From: Colletes latitarsis
Taxonomy: Eukaryota; Arthropoda; Insecta; Hymenoptera; Colletidae
Reading direction: 5' to 3'
NCBI RefSeq assembly: GCF_051014445.1
Contig: NC_135141.1
Span: forward strand, 7,750,001-7,814,000
DNA length: 64,000 bases
Part shown: positions 11,801 to 22,445 of the stretch, piece after piece
How positions within the stretch are numbered: the first letter of the stretch is position 1
How the letters are laid out: each line of letters opens with the position of its first letter
The notes under the pieces: generated by a model
What the model saw: only the letters and a program-made list of their open reading frames with translations
The model's database searches: none
What the model was told of the DNA's origin: nothing
Position numbers and translations under genes: made by a program

Positions 11801-12605
11801 TCCAGGTTCTAACTCTGTTGGACCTGGATGCATTTGTAAGGATTTAAATATATCTACAAAAAAAAGCATCCCATCTAGTGCTTCTATATTTACGGCTGAA
11901 TGCATTGCTTTAATTGATGCTCTTGACATTGCTCTTTTGGACACAAACCAAAATTATAAAATATTTACCGATTCTCGCAGTGCCCTGCTATGTCTACAAA
12001 GGTCAAAGTTTAATATAATGACTAACTTCTATATTTATGAAATTAAGGAGAAATACTTTAAGTTCAAGAAAAGCACATCAAATAATAGCAGTATAGAATT
12101 TGTTTGGATTCCGTCCCATTCAGGCATTGTTGGAAATGGTGAGGCTGACGCCTTAGCTAAGTCGGCTACACTAGAACGAGCTAATAAGAGTAATGTCATT
12201 CCATTTTCTGATTTACGGAAATTTTATAAACACAAATGTCGACAAAGTACTAGTGATTTCACAATGCAGCAGGGTCAATTTAAAGGCAAGGAATCCTTTC
12301 AGTATTATGTTAGAGATGTGACTGCGCCATGGTTCTCGGGTAGAGGTTTATCACGGCAAATTATTGTCACATTCAATCGTTGTAGAGCAGGTCACTATCA
12401 TCTTGCAGCGTCTCCTTCACGACTACACATAATAGATGATCCCAAATGTAACTGCGGTAATGAGGTTCAAGATCTTAACCATATCATTTGGCAATGTACC
12501 TTGTTTGAATCACAAAGAATTGATCTCATGAAAAAATTAAGGAAGCTCAAATTGTTTCCACCCTTAAATATCAGATCGTTACATGAACCGAATATTCAGG
12601 CATGA
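8858..12605 (+). pseudogene. I-like ORF2 (endonuclease, reverse transcriptase, RNase H), broken
   Basis: The frame starts at the ATG overlapping the ORF1 stop. Residues 28-240 form an APE-type endonuclease (LFFWNARSI, ESWLTP, SDYSP); the usual GDFN motif reads RDFN at 9329-9340 and the final SDH reads SDY, so two catalytic positions are altered. Reverse transcriptase follows (TGFRKGQSCIDN, AAFLDVQGAFDNV, GVPQGGVLSP, FADD at 10891-10902). An RNase H domain lies at about 11770-12180 (IFTDGSK, TAECIA, FTDSRSAL, SHSGIVGNGEAD), then a Cys/His motif (CNCGN...HIIWQC). Breaks: a frameshift near 9960, stops near 10039 and 10092, TGA at 10704-10706 with a frameshift, and TAA at 10984-10986 with a frameshift. 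The product cannot be made as one protein. Confidence 0.9.
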
Positions 12606-12751
12606 TATTTTCTTTTCAATTTCTTCAAGCAATGTAATTTAAAGATTTAAAGTGATGTACTTATGTGTTATATACCTAATGTGTCCCACGGTTCTGATAT
12701 CATTAATGCTTAACAGTAAGATGTACATTTATCACTAATGTATAGCTTTAT

Positions 12752-12769
12752 AACCCCCCATGGGGGGTT
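12752..12769. other. Perfect 18-bp palindrome in the I-like 3' UTR
   Basis: AACCCCCCATGGGGGGTT is self-complementary and lies about 35 bp before the A tail. In RNA it could form a hairpin; a role in priming or recognition is conjecture. Confidence 0.6.
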
Positions 12770-12804
12770 CCAATTAAGCATTCAATATATATAAAAAAAA
12801 AAAG

Positions 12805-14798
12805 AGTAAGCTAGTAAGCAAGCAGGAAGCTAGTAAGCAAGCAGTGAGCTAGTAAGCAAGCAGTGAGCTAGTAAGCAGGCAGTGAGCTAGTAAGAAAGCA
12901 GTATGCTAGCAAGCAAGCAGTAAGCTAGAAAGCAAACAGCAAGCAATTAAGGAAGTAGTAAGCTACTAAGCAGGCAGTAAGCCAGTAAGCAAGCTGTGAG
13001 CTAGTAAGCGAGGAGGAAGCTAGTAAGGAAGCGGTATGCTGGTAAGCAAGCAGTAAGCTAGTAAGCAAGCAGTAAGCTGGTAAGGAAGCAGTATGCTAGT
13101 AAGCAAGCAGTAAGCTAGTAAGCAAGCGCTGAGTTATTAAGCGCGAAGGGAGCACGTAACGAAGCAGTATGCTAGTAAGCATCCAGTAAGCTAGTAGCAA
13201 AGCAGTAAGTTATTCACTAACCAGTAAGCTAGTAAGCAAGCAGGATGCTAGAATGGAAACATTCGACTAGTAAGAGAGCAGGAAGCTAGTAAAAAAACAG
13301 CATGCTATTAAGCAAGCAGTAAGTTACTAAGCCAGCTGTAAGCTAGTAAGCAAGCAGTGTGCTAGTAAGCGAGCAGTAAGCTAAGAGGCATGTAGTAGGC
13401 TAGCAAGCAAGCAGTGAGCTCGTAAGCGAGCAGCGAGGTAGTAGGGAAGCAGTGAGCTACTAAGCGAGCAGGGAGCTGGTAAGGAAGCTGTATGCTAGTA
13501 AGCAAGCAGTGAGCTAGAGAGCATGCAGCATGCTAGTAAGCAAGCAGTAAGCTGGTGGGAAAGCAGTTAGCTAGTAAACAAGTAGTAAGCTAGTAACATA
13601 GCAGTGAGCCAATGATCTAGCAGGCAAGCAGTAAGCGATTCAGCTAGCTGTAAGCTAGTATGCAAGCAGTAAGCTAGTAAGCGTGCAGGAAGCTAGCAAG
13701 AATGTAGTATGCTAGTATGCAAGCAGTAATCTAGTTTGCAACCAGTATGCTAGTAAGCATGCAGTAAGCTAGTGAGCAAGCAGTAAGCTAGAATGCAAGC
13801 AGCAGGCTGGTAAGCTTGCAGTAATCGAGCAAGCTCGCAGTAAGCTGGTAAGCGAGCATTGAGCTAGTAAGCGAGGAAGAAGCTACAAAGGAAGCAGCAT
13901 GATAGTAAGTAAGCAGTAAGCTAGTAAGCAACAAGTAAGTTGGTAAGCAAGCAGTAAGCTGGTAGGAAAGCAGTTAGCCAGTAAGCGAGCAGAATGCGAG
14001 TAAGCTAGCAGTAAGCTAGTAAGCAAGCAGTAAGATAGTATGCTAGCAGCTGGCTAGTAAGGAAGCAGTATGCTAGAAAGCAAGCAGCGGGCTAGTAAGC
14101 AAGCAGCAAGCTAGTAAGCGAACAGCATGCTACTAAGCAAGCAGTAAGCTTGTAAGCAAGCAGTAAGCTGGTAAGAAAGCAGTGATCTAGTAAGAAAGCA
14201 GAATGCTAGAAACCATGGAGTAAACTAGTAAGTTAGCAGTAAGCTAGTAAGCAAGCAGTAAGTTTGTAAGCAAGCAGTAATCCAGAAAGCAAGCAGTGTG
14301 TTAGTAAGCAAGCAGGAAGCTAGTGGTGATGTACTATGTTAGAAAGCAGGCAGTAATCTAGCAAGCAAGCATCTGGCTGGTAAGAAAGCAGTTAGTTAGA
14401 AAGAAAGCTGGAAAGTAGTAAGAAAGCAGTTAGGTGGTAAGCAAGCAGTAAGCTAGTGAGCAAGCAGTAAGCTAGTACGCAAGCAGTAAGTTCGTATGCA
14501 AGCAGTAAGCTGGTAAGCAAGCAGTGAGCTAGTAAGCGAGCAGGGAGCTAGTATGGAAGCAGTATGGTAGTAAGCATGCAGTAAGCTAGTATGCAACAAG
14601 TAAGCTAGTAAGAAAGCAGCTGGCTAGTAAGGAAGCAGTGAAATAGTAAGCGTGGAGGATTCTAGTAAGGAAGCAGTATGCTAGTATGCAAGCAGTAAGC
14701 TATTAAGCAACTAGTAAGCTAGTAAGCTACCAGTGAGCTAGTAAGGAAGCAGCATGGTAGTAAGAAAGCACGTAGCTAGGAAGAAAGCAGTATGATTG
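12805..14798. repeat. 19-bp satellite, block 4
   Basis: Tandem 19-bp variants. The left part repeats 5712-5878. The last 150 bp (14640-14798) match 45050-45210, marking the left edge of a large duplicated block. Confidence 0.9.
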
Positions 14799-14978
14799 TA
14801 TTGAGGATCAATCTTTGTGATAGATTTCTCCAAGCGCTTACCGCTGAAAGAATAAAGAATTATTTGTTGATACGGTATAATGTGTAGGACACGGAGGCGA
14901 CAAGATATATGGAAGTCTTTTCTCCGCGGTCAGGGTTGTCGCACGCCTAACATCAAACCGAGAAAAATCCCGGCTATA

Positions 14979-15290
14979 CAGGGTGGGGCAGTAACTATTA
15001 GCACCTCAGATATCTTCGAAACTATAAGTTTCACAGAAATATTTGCTGAAGTAAATTGCACAGTACGAAGGGCGCTATTGGGTGGCGATAATAGTATTTT
15101 TGCAGGTGGAGGTACTTCGGACATTTGAAGGTCACATCCATTTTTTTAAATGGATCGGTATGTTTTTGCTTCCGTATCACGATAGAGGATCTTAAAACGA
15201 GTTCAACGACCTATTACACAAGGTCATTGAAGGTCATAGAAAGTAGAGAAAGGCGATAATACTTACGGTTTTGGTAGTAAATGAAACATG
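14979..15290. repeat. Mariner-like left terminal inverted repeat (312 bp)
   Basis: It pairs with 16501-16811 in inverse orientation, starting CAGGGTGGGGCAG and ending GTAGTAAATGAAACAT, with few mismatches and one small indel. It ends 1 bp before the transposase stop codon. Confidence 0.92.
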
Positions 15291-15291
15291 T

Positions 15292-16349
15292 TTATAGTAG
15301 GTGTTCGAAATGATGACCATCACTGTCAATGCACCGTTGGATTCTTTTTACGATTGATTGACTTGCAAGTCTTACAGCGTCAGCACTTATTGATGCACAG
15401 ACTGCAATAATTCGCTGTTGCATATCGTGAGATGTAGTTGGTACTTCTTTGTATACTTTCTCTTTCAGTGTTCCCCACAGAACGAAATCTAAAGGTGTTA
15501 TGCCTGGTGAACGAGCTGGCCACGATATTGGACCGCCGCGTCTAATCCAACGGTTTCGAAATTTTTCATCGAGTTCCCTTCGCGCAATCGATGAATAATG
15601 TGCTGGGCATCCATCATGTTGATACCACATGGTTTGTCGTGTAAATAAAGGTAACTCTTCTAGCAAAAGACCCAATGTATCCTTAATAAAATTAGCATAG
15701 ACGTTGACATTCAAATTTCCATTGATAAAATAAGGTCCAATAATTTTATCACCTATGATACCGCACCATACATTCACAGACCATTGTTTTTGATGTTCAA
15801 CCTGTCGCAGCCAATGTGGATTTTCCGCTGTCCATAAATGCATGTTATGCAAATTAACATTCCCGTGATTTGTGAATGTTGCTTCATCAGTAAACAAGAC
15901 GGTATTGAAAAAGGCTCATTGTTTTGAATCTGACGTATAGCCCATCGACAAAACTCAACGCGATTCATGAAGTCGTTCCCATGCAATTCATGGTGAAGAC
16001 TAACGTGATACGGATGAAATTTGTGACGGTGCAAAATGCGAAGTACGCTCCTCCTACTAATGCCAGATTCGCGTTCAATCTGTCGCGAACTAATATGAGA
16101 ATTTCTAGACACACTAGCGATCACACCGATTTCCATTTCTTCGTTAATTACTCGTTTCTGGCGTTCACTTTTACGAACACTTAAACTACCGGTTTACCTA
16201 AGTTTATCATACACATTTTTAAATGTTTGACGCGAAGGCTGAGACCGATGTGGATATCGTTCAGCATACAAGTTTTTCGCCCTTACAGAATTTTGTTGGC
16301 ATTCGCCATAAATAAGAAGCATATCAACCTGCTCTTCAAACGGATACAT
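15292..16349 (-). pseudogene. Mariner-like DD41D transposase, broken
   Basis: Read from the ATG at 16349, this is a Tc1/mariner-type transposase of about 350 residues. The N-terminus is a helix-turn-helix (MLLIYGECQQNSV, PSRQTFKNVYDKLR), then a second HTH (SSRQIERESGISRRSVLRIL). The DDE core shows FTDEATF, WYQHDGCPAHY and SPGITPLDFVLWG. There are 41 residues between the second and third Asp, so DD41D. Two lesions are present: a TAA at 16194-16196 in the linker after the first HTH, and a 1-nt frameshift in a T/A run near 15905, just before the first catalytic Asp. An intact enzyme would cut and paste at TA. Both TIRs are present, so this copy could be moved only by an enzyme supplied elsewhere. 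Confidence 0.88.
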
Positions 16350-16500
16350 CGTGCCGGATTGACCGATTTATCGATACTAATCGATAAATTTATCGATGTT
16401 TATCTTACTCTGCAAACTATTAAAGTGTCCTTCAAGCAGTGTTTATTCTCAGTGAAGTAAACGGTAAGCATTACGCATTCCTCTACTATTGACAATACGT

Positions 16501-16811
16501 ATGTTTCATTTACTACCAAAACCGTAAGTATTATCGCCTTTCTCTACTTTCTATGACCTTCAATGACCTTGTGTAATAGGTCGTTGAACTCGTTTTAAGA
16601 TCCTCTATCGTGATACGGAAGCAAAAACATACCGATCCATTTAAAAAAATGGATGTGACCTTCAAATGTCCGAAGTACCTCCACCTGCTAAAAAACTATT
16701 ATCGCCACCCAATAGCGCCCTTCGTACTGTGCAATTTACTTTAGCAAACATTTCTGTGAAACTTATAGTTTCCAAGATATCTGAGGTGCCAATAGTTACT
16801 GCCCCACCCTG
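16501..16811. repeat. Mariner-like right terminal inverted repeat (311 bp)
   Basis: Inverse partner of 14979-15290, ending CTGCCCCACCCTG next to the TA duplication. Confidence 0.92.
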
Positions 16812-16927
16812 TATATGCGTCGCCAAATGGTCGGCAGACCTATTAATTGTATGACATGACCTGGGCCGGCGTCGAACAGAGAAAAATCGCGAAGATTCGG
16901 AAATACAAAATATATCTATTCTCAACA

Positions 16928-18667
16928 CTCCCACTTATTTTGAGTGCCCGCTAATATTTAATTTTTCTCTCGTATAGCAAGACGGCTGCGTTTAAAGATT
17001 TTCATAATGCCGAGCGATTGTCCTCTGCCGCGATTACCTTTAATCCGGTTAGCGTACAATAATCGGGAGAATATCTCTGAGAGAAAATGTACAGCGAGCA
17101 GTGATAGAAAAACGCGTTTATTACTAGTTTTTTTGGCATCGGTAACGACTCATTACCTTCGATTCGAGTGTGCTAACGGTGTTGATGACGTCAGTACCGT
17201 GTGAGAGTAGTGCGCTAAGAATCAGACGGAGAAAGACTGCCGAAATTTAGACAGCGCCGCGTAACGACTAATTAGAGTAACGCGGCCGCGTCTTCGGCTG
17301 TCAATCCGCGCAGTCCTACGTAGACTTCCAATTAGAGCGGATCGGCTCCCGATTGCACTCGAACGGAAAGATTTACAAAAGGAAATTTCTCATCGTTTAA
17401 TATTTAGAACGATTGTGCCTGTAGTTGAAGGGTGTAGATGTTCAGTCTGGTGCGGGTCCACTGATTGACCTCGCACAGCTGAGAATTCGATAAAACTCGA
17501 GAAAAGCGTGGAAATAATCCGCCTTTTCCTTGACAAACGGATCGGTTTAGATTCGGTCAAGTACGCCCCGGAATCTTGTATGGGATTTCCCAAATCGAGA
17601 TTCCACGAAATCAGTCCTGCGACAGGAGATCGAAAAAAGACACCAGTAAAGTGTTCGATATCCCGTGGAGTGATCGAGAATATACACCAGTAAGGTGTTC
17701 GATCCCTCCGTGCAGATTTGAGCGGTCGTCTCGATCGTACAAACGATCGGGACATAAGAAAATTGCCAAAATTACGTTTCAATTTTCTTGTGATTACCGC
17801 CAGGCTGAGGAGACACCAAAGGGAGGCACCTACGTGGTGAACCATCCAGGTGGGTCCATTGTAGTCGGGTCGACGTCCACAAAGGACGCCTGACTTTTCC
17901 GGTCCGCGAGTCCTCACTCCTACAGATCCCGCCGGTGTAACGTTTAGTGGAGCACCTGTGCGGAGGAGTAACGGAGTCGTGGGTCAGGCCCCCACGTGGT
18001 TCAAGTACTGCTAAGTGCAACGAATAGATGTGCAACGTGCAGTGAACCACGTGCAGTCGTGCTCCGTAGTGCAACCCCTGACCAATAAGTCGTCTGTTGA
18101 AGCAGCCAAAAGCAGCCACAGTTCGACGGTTGGGCTGTTGCACTGCACTGCGTTTCGACGCATAGACTCAGTGGACAAACGCACGGGAAAAGTGCATTTG
18201 GAGCCTTACAACCTCCACTTGCAATCCCGTCCACAAGGCAATCGACTGCAAACGGCGTAGGTAAGGAATTGATTCTTTATCAAAAGCTAAAATTAAAAAT
18301 ACTGTCCACTAGCGAGCTCGTATATTACAAGCGAGCGTAATTCTCCGCTCCTATACATTCGAATCCCGAAGCCAGGAGCGTGAGGACACAAACACGGCAT
18401 AGATACGTATAACGTGTTTAGGTGTGTCTAACACATAGCCGTGTTTTTCTGATTATAGGAACCTTGGCCTACCTCAACCCGGCGAGTTCGGCGACCGGCA
18501 CAGAGGAGGCAGGCAACGTCCCAGTACGGATTTCCTTAGTCCTTATAATTTTCTTTTTGATTTTTTTTGTTTGTTTAAATTTATTTTACTATAAAAGGTC
18601 GGCATAGAAGGCCGACGAAAAGAAAACATGACGCCCGTAATAATTTTCCCTGAAAACTCTTGTACCT
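16928..18667 (-). other. Non-coding 3' region of the Copia element
   Basis: About 1.74 kb between the RNase H end and the polypurine tract, also present in the second copy (45505-47252) at high identity. It has no recognisable protein. It contains GGAGCCTTACAACCTCC, CTGTCCACTAG and a GGTCGGC...GCCGAC pair. Similar short motifs occur in LTR-B (50250-50410) and LTR-C (58830-58985). This may be a long untranslated region or an old nested LTR of a related kind; I could not find its ends. Confidence 0.5.
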
Positions 18668-20293
18668 CTATCCGGACTTCATCGTTAATAGCATCAGTTT
18701 TTTAACAGGCTGCTTTTGCAAAGGCTTAGTAAAGATATCAGCCAATTGTTCTTTCGTTAGAACATATCTAATTTCTACTTCTCTGCGATTAACGTCATCA
18801 CGAGTAAAATGGTACTTTATATCGATGTGTTTCGAGCGCTTGTGGTCTTCGGAACTATTAGCAATTTTTATGGCCGCTTGGTTATCAACAAAAACAGGGA
18901 CGATATTGCACACAACATCCAATTCATTCAACATACGATGTAACCAAACCGCTTCTTTCACGCCGTGACCTAACGCGATATATTCCGACTCAGCGGTCGA
19001 AAGGGCAACGACCTTTTGCAAGTGACTGGTCCACGAAATTGGTCCACTATTCAAAATATAGACTAATCCACTCCTAGATCTTCGAGTCTCTGAGCATCCG
19101 GCATAATGAGCATCCGGCACAATGAGCATCCGTGAATCCCGAAATATCAAGCGAACTCCCACTATTTCCGTAAACTATTCCGTGATCACGTGTTCCATTT
19201 AAATAACGCATTATTTTCTTTACCGATTGCCAATGAGTGTCGTCGTAAGAACTCAAAAATTGACTTGCGTAATTGACCGCAAATTCGATATCCGGGCGAC
19301 AAACTCGTGCAGCGAATAATAAAGAGCCTATTGCCTCACGAAACGGTATTTTACTGTCAGTCGCAGGTGTTTGTTTTTGCAAGGGCATACCTGGCTCCAC
19401 AGGTACACTTGACGGATTTGCTTCAAGCATATTAAAGGTCTTTAATATTTTCTTAATATAGCCCGGTTGAGAAATTTTTAAGAGTCGTCGTTCGCGATCG
19501 CGTTTAATCTCGAAACCGAGAAATTCATCGGCCCGATCTACCGAGATTTTAAGGTTACCTTCTAAATAATCTAAGATGCTCTTGATTGCATTCTCGCTTT
19601 TGCTCATAATCTAACCATCATCCACATACAGGGCTAAATACACTTTTGAACTTTCCACTACACCGACAAGCACGCACTTATCACTTGCGATGTTCACGAG
19701 ATTATATTCGTTCAGAAACTTCGTGAACTTCTCGTTCCAGCATTTGGGTGACTGCTTCAATCCATACAGGCTGCGATGTAGCTTGAAGACTGCATCCGGT
19801 TGGCTCTAAATTGTGTATCCTGGAGGCTGCTTCAAATAAATTTCTTCTTGAAGATCGCCATATAGAAAAGCGGTTTTCCTTTGCTATCACGAACTTCACA
19901 TTTGTTTTCAAACGAATGAAAAGAGTACTGTTTTTTGTTCATTGAGCCTATAGAAAACAAACTACACTTTAGTTCAGGTACATAGAGCACATCTTGTAAT
20001 TTGCGTTTGTATAGCACTCCCTCAAGCACTTCTTGGATTTTAATTGTTCCGATGCCAGTCCCTAAGATGATGCGATCATCCGCTACTTTAAGCGCATGAC
20101 TATTTCAGTTCGGCTGCAGTGACGAAGAATAGTCTTTGCGGAAAGTCATATGCATTCCGGCACCTGAATCCGCAATCCACACGTCACTGTCACTTTCACT
20201 GGTGCATTTATATGTTGCAACAATGTCACACACCAACGCTGGCGGTTTCTCGCTAAACTGTCCGATGATTCTCCAGCTTGATTTTTTGAACAT
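18668..20293 (-). pseudogene. Copia pol remnant (protease, pre-integrase, reverse transcriptase, RNase H)
   Basis: From the right: a protease segment with DSGAGMHMT (Copia type), then a pre-integrase segment with DVLYVPELKCSLFS (20029-19832), then a jump directly into reverse transcriptase (IYLKQPPG; catalytic YVDDG near 19630). The integrase is therefore missing. After YVDDG a TAG stop occurs. Connection-region sequence continues from 19607, and RNase H runs to 18668 with VALSTAESEYIAL, FVDNQAAIKIA and LADIFTKPL. A tandem triplication of GAGCATCCGGCAYAAT (19091-19127) breaks the frame at the RNase H start. Several frameshifts confirm that it is dead. Confidence 0.88.
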
Positions 20294-21033
20294 TCACGTG
20301 CCCAGTGGCTTTTCTCTTTGCAGACTCCACACCGCGTTCGTTTCTTCAACTCCTCGATATCCTTCTTGGAGCGTTTCTTTTTATTTGCGTCGTTCAGGGA
20401 CGTCTTTTGAACACGAAGTGCGAGCGTCGCCACTTCATCCGCAGCAAAACGCCTGTCTTCCTTGATCAGTCTGCTGATAAAGTTCGTTTTCGTCTTTTCC
20501 GTAGCAGAAGTGCAATCCCACGTGTGACGAAAAATGGAGAACTTCGCGGGTAAACTGCGAAGCAGTTTTGCCATGACAGCTTTGTCCGACAGTTCCTCAC
20601 CCGCATCCTGCAGGCGTCTGCAGATGCTCTCCAGTATCTTCAAATGATCTGCAATGGGCTCCTCTCCATTAACGCGAAGATTATAAAACTGCTCCCAGGC
20701 AGTTTGTGCAGCGTCTTCACTTGCATCTCCGTACAGGTCCCTTAGCTTGTTCCACATTTCCTTTGCAGTGGAGCAGTTGTACAAATTGCGGCGAAGATTT
20801 TGGGCGATTGTACTCAGTATAATCATTTTTACCTGCGCTGATTTTTGACCGTGCTCATTGAGCTCCGTTGCCTTGTCATCTGCAGGTTTTACTATTGTAC
20901 CATCTACGAAGCCAAGCAAACCTTTTGCTTCTAGCGCAATCACTACTCCAGATTTCCACATGAAGTAGATAGTGCTGTCCAGATTCACGATTTCCATTCC
21001 AACTTCTATGTCAAACATTGCGAAGAAAATCAC
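20146..21033 (-). pseudogene. Copia gag-like polyprotein, frameshifted C-terminus
   Basis: A UBN2/Copia-type gag of about 270 recognisable residues. Visible segments are WKSGVVIALEAKGLLGFVDG near the N-terminus, KEMWNKLRDLYGDAS mid-protein, a Lys-rich stretch and one CCHC knuckle, CGVCKEKSHWAREC. Gag packages element RNA in cytoplasmic particles. After the knuckle the frame shifts near 20260, and the true continuation into protease lies in the overlapping frame (20293-20105). The annotated start at 21033 could instead be a Met 13 codons later (MEIVNLDSTIYF), which fits the family better. Confidence 0.85.
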
Positions 21034-21144
21034 TTACACAATTGGTACCCAGTACAAAAAACCTTTATTCACCTAGCCAGAGTGGCTTATCAACAAACAA
21101 ATTCTTTCTAGCAGGCGCAGTGGAAGCATGCTGGGCACAAAAAC

Positions 21145-21438
21145 TATTAAGGATCTATCTGTGAGATAGATTTCCCCAATCGCTTACAGCAGAAAGAAGA
21201 AAAAATATTTTGTTGAAACGGTATAAGGTGCAAGACACGGAGGCGACAAAATATATGGAAGACGTCCCTCCACGGTCAGGGTTATCGCACAACAAACTTC
21301 AAACCAAGAAAAATCCCGGCAATATATGCATCGCCCCACGGTCGGCAGACCTATTGGTTTTATGACATGACCTGCGCCGACGTCAAACAGAGAAAAGTCG
21401 CGAAGATTCGGAAATACAAAATATAACTCTTCCCAACA
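21145..21438 (-). repeat. Copia 5' LTR (294 bp)
   Basis: Same length as the mariner-free 3' LTR. On the - strand it starts TGTTGGGAAGAG and ends CCTTAATA. It has diverged visibly from the 3' LTR, so the insertion is not recent. Confidence 0.88.
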
Positions 21439-21872
21439 GCTAGTAAGCGAGCAGGAAGCTAGTAAGCAAGCAGTAAGCTAGAAAGCAAGCAGGAGGCTAG
21501 TAAGCAAAAAGTAAGCTAGTAAGGGAGCAGCGAGTTAGTAAGGGAGCTGAATACTAGTAACCAAGCAGTAAGCTAGTAAGAAAGCGGTATGCTAGTAAGC
21601 ATGCAGTAAACTAGAAGGCAAGCAGCGACAAAGTAAGCAAGCAGTAGGCTAGAATGCGAGCAGCGAGATAGTAAGGGAGCAGAATGCTAGTCAGCAAGCA
21701 GTAAGCTAGTAACAAAGCAGTAAGTTACTAACAAACAAGTAAGCTAGTATGCAAGCAGGATGCTAGTAAGGAAGCATTCGGCTAGTAAGAGAGCAGGAAG
21801 CTAATATGCGAGCAGTGAGCTAGAAAGCAAGCAGGGAGCTGGTGAGGAAGCAGTATGCTAGTAAGCAAACCG
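21439..21872. repeat. 19-bp satellite, block 5
   Basis: Tandem 19-bp variants. The right part (21500-21865) matches 48290-48520, after which this copy jumps into LTR-B sequence, indicating a deletion. Confidence 0.88.
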
Positions 21873-22445
21873 AACCTGCAGCAGTGGGAAGATCGAGATT
21901 AGAATCTGCTCTTCGCCATCTGCAATTCAACGTTTCCAAAATCTGAAACGTTGAAATAATAATACAGTCCAATAGCACAGTTGTGTATCGCTGGGTAAGA
22001 ATCCCGCTCCTGTTTACTGTATCCGGAAGAAGGAGCGTATGGATTAGAGCGAGTCAGACAACGCACCGAGCCTTGTCAGTTATTAACCGCCGGATTTCAG
22101 TATATCTTTTTGATTACAGAAGACCGAGACGAGAGCCGTAGAGGCCGACGGCGGCACAGGTTTTTTTCCAAGCCTTCAGCTCGGGCTTTCCAGCTGTTTA
22201 ATACCAGATTTATTTTTTTATTTCTCGTTTCTTTAATTTCCTTCTATATTTGTTTATTCCAAATTCTATTTTTGTTTAAATAAACGGCCTATGTCCGATG
22301 GACCAGGCGATGGAAATTTCAAAATATACAATTCACTTTCCCACACAATTCCAAACCCTCGAAATTCGGACTCCGACCGTTAAAGGATGACAGATCAGGT
22401 CACGGGAGAAAACCCCCCATAGACCGACTCGCACCTATTTTAACA
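21873..22445 (+). mobile_element. LTR-B, 3' part only
   Basis: Matches 50290-50853 closely, ends TTTTAACA before AGTAT (22446-22450), and has the same satellite on its right as the longer copy. The left edge (GTAAGCAAACCGAACCTGC) is a deletion junction with short CAAA homology, not a true element end. Confidence 0.8.

Larger units (their letters stand above)
7345..12804 (+). mobile_element. I-like non-LTR retrotransposon, full length, 5.46 kb
   Basis: A complete two-ORF non-LTR element with a 161-bp 5' UTR, a gag-like ORF1 (7506-8861), ORF2 with endonuclease, reverse transcriptase and RNase H (8858-12605), a 3' UTR and a short A tail. It is flanked by the 12-bp duplication AGTAAGCTAGTA (7333-7344 and 12805-12816), the first register of the satellite unit, so a few bases of uncertainty remain. 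It is AT-rich, unlike the GC-rich R1-clade copies. The RNase H domain and the FADDIAVYS catalytic box point to the I group (I, Nimb or relatives) rather than Jockey. The clade is not certain without a tree. Confidence 0.9.
14979..16811 (-). mobile_element. Mariner-like DNA transposon (DD41D type), 1833 bp
   Basis: Ends read CAGGGTGGGGCAG on both sides and are flanked by TA (14977-14978 and 16812-16813), the Tc1/mariner target duplication. The terminal inverted repeats are long: 14979-15290 and 16501-16811, about 311 bp and highly similar. The transposase lies between them on the - strand. The duplicate LTR at 45211-45504 has the empty site with a single TA, so the insertion post-dates the block duplication. 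The long TIRs and DD41D spacing fit the rosa/Visitor group; that name rests on the spacing only. Confidence 0.93.
14799..16927 (-). repeat. Copia 3' LTR, split by mariner
   Basis: Segments 14799-14978 and 16814-16927 together give 294 bp, the same length as the 5' LTR at 21145-21438 and the LTR at 45211-45504. The latter shows the uninterrupted sequence. Confidence 0.9.
14799..21438 (-). mobile_element. Copia LTR retrotransposon (degenerate) with nested mariner
   Basis: A minus-strand Copia element. Its 5' LTR is at 21145-21438 and its 3' LTR at 14799-16927 (294 bp once the nested mariner is removed). Read on the - strand the LTR begins TGTTGRGAA and ends CTYAATA, a decayed TG...CA pair. Flanking 5-mers are GATTG (14794-14798) and GCTAG (21439-21443), compatible with a mutated duplication. 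A purine-rich tract, rc of CTCCCACTTAT, directly precedes the 3' LTR and serves as the polypurine tract. Gag and pol remnants fill 18668-21033. Integrase and most of the N-terminal reverse transcriptase are deleted. Confidence 0.9.
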
